Of a stretch of 64,000 nucleotides of DNA, positions 53,818 through 61,781 are shown one piece after another (the first letter of the stretch is position 1; each line of letters begins with the position of its first letter). Both the position numbers and the translations under genes were made by a program. Where the stretch lies: assembly GCF_033659955.1 (NCBI RefSeq), contig NZ_JARUJP010000019.1, forward strand, positions 1-64,000, read 5' to 3'. Origin of the DNA: Clostridium_AM tanneri (GTDB lineage: Bacteria; Bacillota; Clostridia; Clostridiales; Clostridiaceae). The notes beneath the pieces are model-generated. The model worked only from the letters and a program-made list of their open reading frames with translations. It searched no databases and had not been told where the DNA came from.

Positions 53818-54507
53818 ATGAAATACGAGATTATAATATTTGATGCAGACGAAACTTTATTTGATTTTAAAAAATCTGAAAGAGATGCTTTTAAAAATGC
53901 TATGCTGGAATTTGATATAGAATATGATGAAAATCACCATTTAAAAATATATCATGATATAAATTCAGCTATTTGGAAAGAATTTGAGAAAGGCCTTATT
54001 ACTCAGAAAAAGCTAAAGGTAGAAAGATTTAAAAGGTTATCAGACAGCTTAAATATTAGCTTTGATGAGATTGAGTTTGCTAAGTCCTATATGAAACATT
54101 TAGCTAAGGCATCCTTTTTATATGATGATAGCATAGAGCTTGTAGAAAGTCTTCATAAGAATTACAAACTCACTATAGTTACTAACGGTCTTAAGGATGT
54201 TCAGGACGGAAGAATAAGAAAATCTATTATAGCAAAATACTTTCAAGATATAGTAGTATCTGAAGAAGTTCAAATATCAAAACCAGATCCTAAAATATTT
54301 GAACTGACTTTAAATAACATAAAACATACTGACAAAAGTAAGGTATTAATAGTTGGAGATAGTTTAACCTCTGATATACAAGGCGGAATAAATTCCGGTA
54401 TAGATACCTGCTGGTTTAATCCTAATAGAATTGTAAATAATACAGGAATAAAACCTACTTATGAAATTTCTAATTTGATGGAACTTAAGAATATACTTGA
54501 AAAATAG
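53818..54507 (+). CDS. HAD-superfamily nucleotidase (YjjG-type)
   Basis: The 229-residue protein starts behind GGGGG. HAD motif I is FDADETLFDF (Asp9, Asp11), motif II TIVTNGLKD, motif III the Lys in SKPDPKIFELTL, and motif IV VGDSLTSDIQGG. The inserted alpha cap and the YDENHHLKIYHDINSAIWKEFEKG stretch match YjjG/YfnB pyrimidine 5'-nucleotidases, which clear non-canonical nucleotides. It precedes the adenosine deaminase locus, though each has its own transcription signals. Confidence 0.9.
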   Translation: MKYEIIIFDADETLFDFKKSERDAFKNAMLEFDIEYDENHHLKIYHDINSAIWKEFEKGLITQKKLKVERFKRLSDSLNISFDEIEFAKSYMKHLAKASFLYDDSIELVESLHKNYKLTIVTNGLKDVQDGRIRKSIIAKYFQDIVVSEEVQISKPDPKIFELTLNNIKHTDKSKVLIVGDSLTSDIQGGINSGIDTCWFNPNRIVNNTGIKPTYEISNLMELKNILEK

Positions 54508-54514
54508 TTGTAAA

Positions 54515-54556
54515 GTAACTGACTTACATTTCCATAAAATATTCTAAGCCAGTTAC
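54515..54556 (+). terminator. Probable terminator of the HAD gene
   Basis: GTAACTG-CTTA pairs with TAAG-CAGTTAC, with one mismatch, eight bases after the stop. The T-run is poor. Confidence 0.45.
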
Positions 54557-54602
54557 TACTTGTGCTTTAAACTGATAAGTTAAACTATCTTTAATTACTT
54601 GC

Positions 54603-54631
54603 TTGACATAAAAAATAAAGTTTATTATACT
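54603..54631 (+). promoter_or_regulatory. Promoter of the adenine-riboswitch/add transcript
   Basis: TTGACA (54603-54608), a 17-bp spacer and TATACT (54626-54631) form a consensus promoter. The expected start falls just before the riboswitch P1 stem. Confidence 0.85.
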
Positions 54632-54641
54632 ATAAAAAAAG

Positions 54642-54710
54642 ATTTCGTATAACTCCAATAATATGGTTTGGAGGTCTCTACCAGGAACCAATAATTCCTG
54701 ATTACGAAGA
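54642..54710 (+). ncRNA. Adenine-sensing purine riboswitch
   Basis: The purine-aptamer core is present: TTCGTA...TACGAA as P1, the TAATATGGTTTGGAGG then TCTCTACC P2 region, and AGGAA/TTCCTG as P3. The specificity base in the last joining strand (TCCTGATTACG) is T, not C, which means adenine rather than guanine binding. The downstream gene is adenosine deaminase, as in V. vulnificus add. The 3' half of the aptamer can pair instead with a segment that forms a terminator, so adenine should turn expression on. Confidence 0.93.
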
Positions 54711-54753
54711 AGGTACATTTTTTGTATTTTCTTTGTAGTCAGGAATTTTTTTG
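54692..54753 (+). terminator. Riboswitch-controlled terminator
   Basis: ATTCCTGATTACGAAGAA (aptamer 3' half) can pair with TTCTTTGTAGTCAGGAAT at about 54729-54746, followed by TTTTTTTG. This excludes aptamer folding, giving an adenine-ON transcriptional switch. Confidence 0.85.
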
Positions 54754-54803
54754 TTTTTATCTTTTTATAATTTAAATAATACTTAGTATGATAGGAGGTC
54801 AAT

Positions 54804-55805
54804 ATGAATTTAATAAACTTACCTAAAATTGAGCTTCACTGCCACTTAGACGGCAGCCTTAGGGCAGAAACGGTAATTGATATAGCAAGGAAAGAGGGCA
54901 TTAATCTCCCTTCTTTTGATATTGAAGTAATTAAAAAAGAACTTACTGCTCCATTAGAATGTGAGTCCCTTGATGACTATTTAAAGGCATTTTCACTTCC
55001 TAATTTAGTAATGCAGTCAAAGTATAGCTTAAGAAGAATTACTTTCGAACTTCTAGAAGATGCCTCCCGTGAAAATGTTAAATATATGGAGATAAGATTT
55101 GCTCCTTTGCTTCATACATCAAAAGGCTTAGAAGTAGAAGAGATAATAGAAAGTGTTTTAGATGGAATTAAGGATGCGGAAGAGAAATATGATATAAAAG
55201 GAAACTTAATACTATGCTGTATGAGAACTATGGCTCCAGATAAAGCTTTTGATATAGTAGAAAAGGGTAAGAATTTTCTTGGCAAAGGAGTAGTTGCAAT
55301 AGACCTATGTGCCTCGGAAAATGAAGGATTTTGTAAAGCCTTCGTGGAACCCATAGCATTAGCTAGACAATATGGGTATAGAATAACTATTCATGCTGGT
55401 GAAACTGGAATAGGTAAAAATGTATTAGAAGCAGTTGAACTTTTAAGAGCTGAAAGAATTGGACATGGTGTATTTATAAAGGATTGTGCTGATGCATATA
55501 AGATTGTTAAAGATAAAAAAGTTGTACTTGAAATGTGTCCAACAAGCAACGTGCAAACAAAAGCAGTAAGTGGCTTTAATGAACATCCAATATATGATTT
55601 TCATAAGGATGGAATAAGAGTAACTGTTAACACTGATAATAGAACGGTATCAAATACAGATATGACCAATGAATTTAATATAGTAGCTAAAGAATTTAAT
55701 ATTAGCATGGAAGATTATAGAGAGATTTACCATAATAGTGTTGAAGCAAGTTTTGCTGATTTAGAGACAAAGGAAAAGCTAAAGAAATATATGAAGGATA
55801 AATAA
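54804..55805 (+). CDS. add: Adenosine deaminase
   Basis: The 333-residue protein starts behind TAGGAGG. Zinc ligands and catalytic residues are in HCHLDGSLR (His12, His14), ITIHAGETG (His and Glu), RIGHGVFI and VNTDNRTVSNTD (Asp). Length matches bacterial Add. It converts adenosine to inosine plus ammonia in purine salvage. An adenine riboswitch upstream makes it respond to adenine rather than adenosine. Confidence 0.96.
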   Translation: MNLINLPKIELHCHLDGSLRAETVIDIARKEGINLPSFDIEVIKKELTAPLECESLDDYLKAFSLPNLVMQSKYSLRRITFELLEDASRENVKYMEIRFAPLLHTSKGLEVEEIIESVLDGIKDAEEKYDIKGNLILCCMRTMAPDKAFDIVEKGKNFLGKGVVAIDLCASENEGFCKAFVEPIALARQYGYRITIHAGETGIGKNVLEAVELLRAERIGHGVFIKDCADAYKIVKDKKVVLEMCPTSNVQTKAVSGFNEHPIYDFHKDGIRVTVNTDNRTVSNTDMTNEFNIVAKEFNISMEDYREIYHNSVEASFADLETKEKLKKYMKDK

Positions 55806-55827
55806 GTTAACTGGATAAAAAATAAAA

Positions 55828-55878
55828 TGTCCCCTATAGATAATAGATCTTTAACATCCACTCTTTAGGGGCATTTAC
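55828..55878. terminator. Convergent terminator between add and the efflux operon
   Basis: AAATG-CCCCTA and TAGGGGCATTT form an 11-bp stem with one bulged base and a large loop. It can end transcription from both sides. Confidence 0.5.
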
Positions 55879-55910
55879 TGTTATATACCTATAATTTCAA
55901 GCCTAATTGA

Positions 55911-57080
55911 TTACTCAAATCTTAAAGCCTCTATAGGACTTAACTTAGAAGCCTTGTCTGCTGGATACATCCCAAAAATTACTCCAACGAGTACTGAGAA
56001 AATGAAAGCACCTAGCACTACCTTGTTAGATATAACAACGGTAGTTGAAAAGAATTTTTCTGCAATATAGGCAGCGCCATATCCTGAAGCTACGCCTAAA
56101 ATACCACCAAAGCTGCTTATTCCTGCTGACTCTAATAAAAATTGCATTAAAATCACCCTTCTCTTAGCTCCTATAGCCTTCCTTATACCTATTTCTTTAG
56201 TTCTCTCAATTACAGATACAAGCATTATATTCATTATTCCTATACCTCCTACTAAAAGAGATATAGCCGCTATTCCAGAAAGCATGCCAGTCATACTGTC
56301 ACTAGCTGAGCTAGCAGTTGCTAGAAGACTGCTTTGATCCATTACTCTATAGGAATCTGTATCATTATTAAATTTATTATTCATAAACAAAGTTAAATAT
56401 CCCATAGCCTGTGATACTTTATCTTTACTTTCAGCTTCTATATAAAAGGTTCTTATTTGTGTATTTTTAAAGAATCTTTGAGCTGTAGTTATTGGAATTA
56501 TCAATCTGTCGTCTCCAGAACCTGCCATCGAAGTTCCCTGTTTCTCAAGTACACCTATTATTAAAAAAGCTGCTCCATTTATATTGACACTTTCCCCAAC
56601 TACATTGGTATTATTAAAAAGCTTATTAGCTGTATCAACACCTATTACGGCAACTCTATATCTACTTTCTACATCATCTTCATTTATAAATCTGCCGCTG
56701 CTTACATTTAATTTTCTTATTGTAGAATAACTTGGAGTGCTAGCCTCCACAGTAGTTGATGTAGATTCATTTTCCGATCTTACAGTTACACTTTGACTCA
56801 TAGATGGTGCCATATTTTTTATTCCTGGTTTTGTCTTTAGTTTTTCCAATTCTTCCGTAGTTATTGATACATTTCTTCTTCCCATAATGTTTACAGTTAT
56901 AAGATTTGTTCCTAAACTTTCAATTTGAGAAGAAATATTTTGCTTCGTACCTTCTCCCATACCTACCAGGACTATAACTGATGCTATACCAATTATTATC
57001 CCTAACATGGTAAGAAAAGATCTCACTTTATTTGCCAGAACAGAGCTAATTGCCATTTTTAATAACTTACTAAATCTCAT
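55911..57080 (-). CDS. MacB-type ABC transporter permease
   Basis: The 389-residue protein overlaps the ATPase gene by 11 bases, with GAGGTG before its ATG. An N-terminal membrane helix (SSVLANKVRSFLTMLGIIIGIASVIVLVGMGEG) is followed by an extracellular MacB_PCD domain (about 45-240) and three C-terminal helices, with GGIGIMNIMLVSVIERTKEIGIRKAIGA, the FtsX signature. It is the pore of a tripartite-type efflux system, probably for peptides or macrolide-like toxins. Confidence 0.93.
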   Translation of the reverse strand: MRFSKLLKMAISSVLANKVRSFLTMLGIIIGIASVIVLVGMGEGTKQNISSQIESLGTNLITVNIMGRRNVSITTEELEKLKTKPGIKNMAPSMSQSVTVRSENESTSTTVEASTPSYSTIRKLNVSSGRFINEDDVESRYRVAVIGVDTANKLFNNTNVVGESVNINGAAFLIIGVLEKQGTSMAGSGDDRLIIPITTAQRFFKNTQIRTFYIEAESKDKVSQAMGYLTLFMNNKFNNDTDSYRVMDQSSLLATASSASDSMTGMLSGIAAISLLVGGIGIMNIMLVSVIERTKEIGIRKAIGAKRRVILMQFLLESAGISSFGGILGVASGYGAAYIAEKFFSTTVVISNKVVLGAFIFSVLVGVIFGMYPADKASKLSPIEALRFE

Positions 57081-57807
57081 TTGGATTCACCTCGTTTTCA
57101 AATGTAACAGCAACATCTTTTGAAACAGTATTCTTTTTATCTGATGTAATCCTTCCATCTCTAACAGTTATTATTCGCTTAGCCTGCTGTGCAATTTCAT
57201 GATCATGGGTTATAAGCACAATGGTGTTTCCTTCTCTATTTAACTGTTTAAGCATTTCCATAACTTCTTTTCCAGTTTTACTATCAAGTGCTCCTGTAGG
57301 TTCATCGGCAAGTAGTATTTCTGGTTCTGTGGCTAAAGCTCTCGCAATGGCAACTCTCTGCTTCTGCCCTCCAGAAAGCTCTGGTGGCTTATGCTTTATA
57401 TGACTAGATAAGCCTACTCTTTCTAAAGACTCTAAGACTTTTTCTTTAATAACTCTACTACTTAATCCTTGATAAATTAAGGGAAGCTCTACATTTTCAA
57501 CAACATTTAGTTTAGGTAAAAGGTTGTAGTTCTGAAATATAAACCCTATCTTTCTGTTTCTTATTTCAGCTAGTTTATTATCACTACAATCTGTATTTTC
57601 TCCATCTAGTATATATCTTCCTGAAGTGGCAGTATCTAAGCAGCCTATTATATTCATCAAGGTTGATTTACCTGCTCCAGATGGACCAACTATAGATACA
57701 AATTCACCCTTTCTTATACACAAATTTATATCTTCTAAAGCTTTATATTCACTGCTTCCCATTTTATATACTTTGCTTACATTCTCCATTTCTATTACAA
57801 AATCCAC
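57070..57807 (-). CDS. ABC transporter ATPase (MacB/LolD type)
   Basis: The 245-residue protein uses a GTG start at 57807 behind AGGAGG. Walker A GPSGAGKST, Q-loop FQNYNLLPKLN, ABC signature LSGGQKQRVAIARAL, Walker B EILLADEPTGALD and H-loop THDHEIAQ are all intact. It powers the permease encoded downstream and overlaps it; the adaptor gene is 35 bases upstream. Confidence 0.95.
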   Translation of the reverse strand: MDFVIEMENVSKVYKMGSSEYKALEDINLCIRKGEFVSIVGPSGAGKSTLMNIIGCLDTATSGRYILDGENTDCSDNKLAEIRNRKIGFIFQNYNLLPKLNVVENVELPLIYQGLSSRVIKEKVLESLERVGLSSHIKHKPPELSGGQKQRVAIARALATEPEILLADEPTGALDSKTGKEVMEMLKQLNREGNTIVLITHDHEIAQQAKRIITVRDGRITSDKKNTVSKDVAVTFENEVNPNEI

Positions 57808-57842
57808 ATTACTACCTCCTGCAGTAAATTTAGTTCAATTTT

Positions 57843-59279
57843 CTATCTTCCCATTGGAGGCCCTCCCATCATTCCGCCGCCTCCTCTTTGAGTATTAGTT
57901 TTATTCGATGAGCTGCTTTCAGGAAGCTGTACCATAACTGTTTGATTCTCAGTAAGACCACTTGTTATCTCTATCATCGTTTGATTTTTAAGACCTGTCT
58001 GTACTTCTACAAGCTTTCCTGGTGTTGATGGTTTATTACCAGATAGTTGAGTATTGTTTTTTGCTGTTTGAGAAGATTTTGAACTGCTGCTGGATGGTTG
58101 TCTAGTCTTGCTGTTAACATTACCAGCTGAATCCTGAACCATAACATACTTTTTACCGTTCTTCTCTGTAATAGCCTCTAGTGGAACTGCTAATACATTT
58201 TCTTTATTTTCTACTTCTATTGTTACATCAGCATTCATTCCTATTTTTAATCTTTCTGGATTATCTATAGAAACAGTTACATCAAAGGTAGTAACACTAT
58301 CTGACGTCTTTCCACTTTGAGAAATTTTTTCAACAACTCCTTCGTAGGTTTTATCTTTTATATTTTGTACACTTATTTTAGTTTTTTGCCCGATCTGAAT
58401 TTTATCTATGTCTAGCTCATCTACAGGAACTATAACCTTCATTTTAGATATATCTATTACTGTAACCATTGCCTTATCGTCTGGAGTTACGTCTCCATTT
58501 TTAATATTTAAGCCAGATATAATTCCAGATATAGGACTTACAATAGTAGAATCTGCTGCAGTTTGTAATTTATAATTCAAGTCACTTTGTGCCTGTTGAA
58601 TTTCTATTTTTTTTGATTTGATACTGTTTATTGTATCTGAATCATCTAGCTTAAACATGGTCTGTCCCTTTTTTATACTGTCTCCAGCAGATATATGGAC
58701 TTCTTTAACTTTTCCACTGCTTGGAAAAGGTATAGCTACTTCTAATTCATCATTTTCTCCTGTAGTTATTATAGCCATTCCTCCATATGCCGGTTTTACA
58801 GAAGCTATATCATCTCCTGATGCAACAAATACAGACTTTACTTTTCCATCTATAGGTGCTTTTATATATACATCATCTAATTGTTTTTCTAATTTCTCTA
58901 GGTCTAGTTTCTTTTGACTTAAGCTATTTTGCGCTGTCTCTGTTTCCTGTCCTTGTTTATCATTATTTATTGTACAGAATACAGCACCTTTTTCTATAGT
59001 ACTTCCCTCTTCATAATTCATTCCTTCTACTACACCGCTGTTAGTGGAATATAGGTTTACCTGGTCTACTCCAGCTATTGTCCCTGTAGCTTGTACAGTA
59101 ACTGCTAAATTTGTTTTTTGTACTTTTGACATATCAAATTTAACTGTAGAAACTACCTTATTGCTGGTACTATATTGCTTATATATATAGTAACCACCAG
59201 TCCCTACTCCTACAGCTATAACTGCTATTATTAAAATTTTAACACCTCGTTTTTTTATAACCGCCAGAACTTTTTCCAT
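57843..59279 (-). CDS. Periplasmic-adaptor-like (HlyD/MacA) efflux protein
   Basis: The 478-residue protein starts behind GGGGG and has an N-terminal membrane anchor (VKILIIAVIAVGVGTGGYYIY). Biotinyl-lipoyl-like (GTIAGVDQVNLYSTNSGVVEGM, KAPIDGKVKSVFVASGDDI), coiled-coil (SQKKLDLEKLEKQLDDVY) and beta-barrel blocks (KTKISVQNIKDKTYEGVVEKI) follow. The end is a Ser/Gly/Met-rich tail (RGGGGMMGGPPMGR). Adaptors of this class link MacB pumps to the cell surface in Gram-positives. It is first of the three efflux genes. Confidence 0.92.
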   Translation of the reverse strand: MEKVLAVIKKRGVKILIIAVIAVGVGTGGYYIYKQYSTSNKVVSTVKFDMSKVQKTNLAVTVQATGTIAGVDQVNLYSTNSGVVEGMNYEEGSTIEKGAVFCTINNDKQGQETETAQNSLSQKKLDLEKLEKQLDDVYIKAPIDGKVKSVFVASGDDIASVKPAYGGMAIITTGENDELEVAIPFPSSGKVKEVHISAGDSIKKGQTMFKLDDSDTINSIKSKKIEIQQAQSDLNYKLQTAADSTIVSPISGIISGLNIKNGDVTPDDKAMVTVIDISKMKVIVPVDELDIDKIQIGQKTKISVQNIKDKTYEGVVEKISQSGKTSDSVTTFDVTVSIDNPERLKIGMNADVTIEVENKENVLAVPLEAITEKNGKKYVMVQDSAGNVNSKTRQPSSSSSKSSQTAKNNTQLSGNKPSTPGKLVEVQTGLKNQTMIEITSGLTENQTVMVQLPESSSSNKTNTQRGGGGMMGGPPMGR

Positions 59280-59470
59280 GTTTAAAAAACCCCCAATAAT
59301 TTATGATTACATAGCTCTATTTAGAAAAACTTAACCAAAACAATCATTTTTTATAATTATTATAATAATACATACATATAAAATATTTCTAAAGCAACTA
59401 TTAAAATTTTCTAAAGTGGCGATAATTAATATAACTTTAATAATTTAAGTGTGTTTTTTCTGTAATTAGA

Positions 59471-59504
59471 AAAAGTACAGTATGCAAAAACACACTGTAC
59501 TTTT
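59471..59504 (-). terminator. Terminator after the response-regulator gene
   Basis: AAAAGTACAGT and ACTGTACTTTT form an 11-bp stem followed by TTTTTC on the minus strand, just after the stop at 59507. The adaptor gene starts at 59279, so efflux genes probably have their own promoter. Confidence 0.75.
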
Positions 59505-59506
59505 AT

Positions 59507-60196
59507 TTATGGCTTTAATCTATAACCTACTCCCCATACTGTTTCTATATATTCAGGGTTGGAAGGTTCTTTCTCTATTTTTTCTCTTAACTTTCTTACA
59601 TGAACTGTAACTGTAGCAATATCACCAGTTGAATCTATACCCCATACTTTATCAAAAAGTTCATTCTTAGTAAAAACTCTATTGCTATTTTCCACCAATA
59701 GTTGAAGTAAATCAAATTCTTTACCAGTTAAGAAAACTTCATTTTCATCTACATATACCCGTCTTGATGATTTATCAATCCTTAAACCATTAACTATTAA
59801 TTCCTGCTTTTCCCTAAAGCTGCTTCCTACTAATCTTTCATATCGTATTAAATGTGCTTTTACCCTGGCCACTAATTCACCTGGACTGAAAGGTTTGGTT
59901 ATATAATCATCTGCTCCTAGTCCTAATCCTCTTATTTTATCTATATCCTCTTTTTTAGCAGAAACCATTATTATAGGTATATTTTGAGTTTTTCTGATTT
60001 CTTTGCATATTTCAAAGCCACTTACTTCTGGAAGCATTATATCTACAATAATTAAATCGTAGTTCTTTGTTTTTGCCTTTTGAAGACCGATATCACCGCT
60101 ACTTTCAATCTCTACTTGAAAATTACTTATTTCTAGATAATCCTTTTCTAGCTCAGCAATAGAAGTTTCATCTTCAATAATTAATATTTTCTTCAT
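59507..60196 (-). CDS. OmpR-family response regulator
   Basis: The 229-residue protein starts behind AAAGGAG. The receiver domain (1-120) has the acidic pair at DE, the phosphorylation site Asp52 in VDIMLP, and the Lys near KPF. The C-terminal winged helix (VFLTGKEFDLLQLLVENSNRVFTKNELFDKVWG, TVTVHVRKLREKIE) is of PhoB/OmpR type. It overlaps the kinase gene by 23 bases. The probable target is the MacAB-type pump downstream. Confidence 0.95.
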   Translation of the reverse strand: MKKILIIEDETSIAELEKDYLEISNFQVEIESSGDIGLQKAKTKNYDLIIVDIMLPEVSGFEICKEIRKTQNIPIIMVSAKKEDIDKIRGLGLGADDYITKPFSPGELVARVKAHLIRYERLVGSSFREKQELIVNGLRIDKSSRRVYVDENEVFLTGKEFDLLQLLVENSNRVFTKNELFDKVWGIDSTGDIATVTVHVRKLREKIEKEPSNPEYIETVWGVGYRLKP

Positions 60197-61679
60197 AACA
60201 TTCTCCTTTCTCTATATTTATTATTTCAAGTTTAAAAGAAACAGAAGTACCTTTATTTCTTTCGCTGTCAAGCCATATCTCTCCACCATGTTCTTTTATG
60301 ATTTTTTCACAAATTGCAAGTCCAAGTCCACTTCCTCCATTTTTACTAGTTCTTGCAGAATCTTCTCTATAAAACCTATTAAAAACTAGAGGAATAGCAT
60401 CTCTTGATATGCCTTTGCCATTATCTTTTATAGTCAATACCACACTTTCTTCGTCTCCAGAAAGATCAATGTCAATTTTGCCATTCTCTCTGTCCATATA
60501 TTTCACAGAATTTCCTATTATATTATTTATAACTCTATTTATCTTTTCTCTATCCATTTTCACAAGAATTTTTTTGCTGTAGTTATATTGAAAGCTTATT
60601 TCTATATATTTTTTCTCTAATTCGAATTGAAGCTCTTCTACTATATCCTGCATATAAGCCTCTATATCTACTGCTTCAAAATTAAATGGAACTTTGTTTA
60701 AATCTAGCTTAGAATATAAAAACAATTCATCAATAAGCTTGTCCATACTAACCGCCTTATTATGTATGGTTTCAATATACCTCTTCATCTTTTCCGGATT
60801 ATCTGCTATACCATCCCTTATACCTTCTACATATCCTTTTATAGATGTAATAGGTGTTTTTAAATCATGGGATATATTTGAAATCAATTCCTTTCTATTG
60901 CTTTCGTATTGATTTTGCACATCTAATGATTCCTTTAATTTTTCTCTCATTGAGTCAAAAGCATAACATAAGTCTCCTATCTCATCTTTCGAATCTATCT
61001 GGACTTTAAAATCTAATTCGCCATTCTTAATTTTGTCTGTAGAATTCTTAAGACTCTTCAATGGATTTAAAATTGCTCTTGACATTATTAAAGTAAATAT
61101 GGTGCTTACTAAAGCTATTATAAGTATTAAAGAGATTATTCCTATAGTCAAAGAACTTTTTACTATATTATAAAACTTAGTGGTATCCGTTACAGTAAAT
61201 ACGCTTCCCTTACCACCACTATTATAAAATTCTATCTGCCTAATAATAAAGTTCCCTTCAATATAGTATCTTCCTGCTTTATCCCTTGATTCATAATTGA
61301 ATTGTAGGAGCTTGTTTACATCTAGATTTTCTTTGTTCATTCCATTGAATGTAATTTGGTTATCCTTTTCAATAATTATATAACAGTTATTTTTCTCGAA
61401 ATTTTTATTTAGTTCCTCTAAGAATCTTTGATCCTTAAATAGCTCTGGAGTTCTTATTGAGATCCCCCTAATTTCATCAAAATTTCTTAAATTTATAGCC
61501 TTTACATCCACATAAGAATTAATGCGAACAGCCTTCTCCTTAGGAGGAATCATATCATATTCCTTATATAATTGCATGCTAAAATAATAGTTAATTGTCC
61601 ATATATCAAGTAGAAAAAAAATAGTGCAGGTAATAACCATAATCATGTTGCAGGTAAGCATTTTAAGTTTTATAGACAT
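60174..61679 (-). CDS. Sensor histidine kinase
   Basis: The 501-residue protein starts at ATG 61679 behind GGGGAG. Two membrane helices (about 10-30 and 178-200) enclose an extracellular sensor of about 145 residues. A HAMP linker (AILNPLKSLKNSTDKIKNGELDFKV) leads to the HisKA box with His273 (longer numbering) in SNISHDLKTPITSIKGY, and the ATPase with NVINNIIGNSVKY, IKDNGKGIS and GGSGLGLAICEKI. It pairs with the overlapping response regulator. The signal could be an antimicrobial compound exported by the pump. Confidence 0.95.
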   Translation of the reverse strand: MSIKLKMLTCNMIMVITCTIFFLLDIWTINYYFSMQLYKEYDMIPPKEKAVRINSYVDVKAINLRNFDEIRGISIRTPELFKDQRFLEELNKNFEKNNCYIIIEKDNQITFNGMNKENLDVNKLLQFNYESRDKAGRYYIEGNFIIRQIEFYNSGGKGSVFTVTDTTKFYNIVKSSLTIGIISLILIIALVSTIFTLIMSRAILNPLKSLKNSTDKIKNGELDFKVQIDSKDEIGDLCYAFDSMREKLKESLDVQNQYESNRKELISNISHDLKTPITSIKGYVEGIRDGIADNPEKMKRYIETIHNKAVSMDKLIDELFLYSKLDLNKVPFNFEAVDIEAYMQDIVEELQFELEKKYIEISFQYNYSKKILVKMDREKINRVINNIIGNSVKYMDRENGKIDIDLSGDEESVVLTIKDNGKGISRDAIPLVFNRFYREDSARTSKNGGSGLGLAICEKIIKEHGGEIWLDSERNKGTSVSFKLEIINIEKGECYEENINY

Positions 61680-61781
61680 ATCCACTCTCCCCTTAAATAA
61701 TCTCAGTAAATTGAACAGTTATAATGAAACTAATTGCTCAACTTACTGAGATTAACTAATTTAAATTTAAACTCTATTAAA

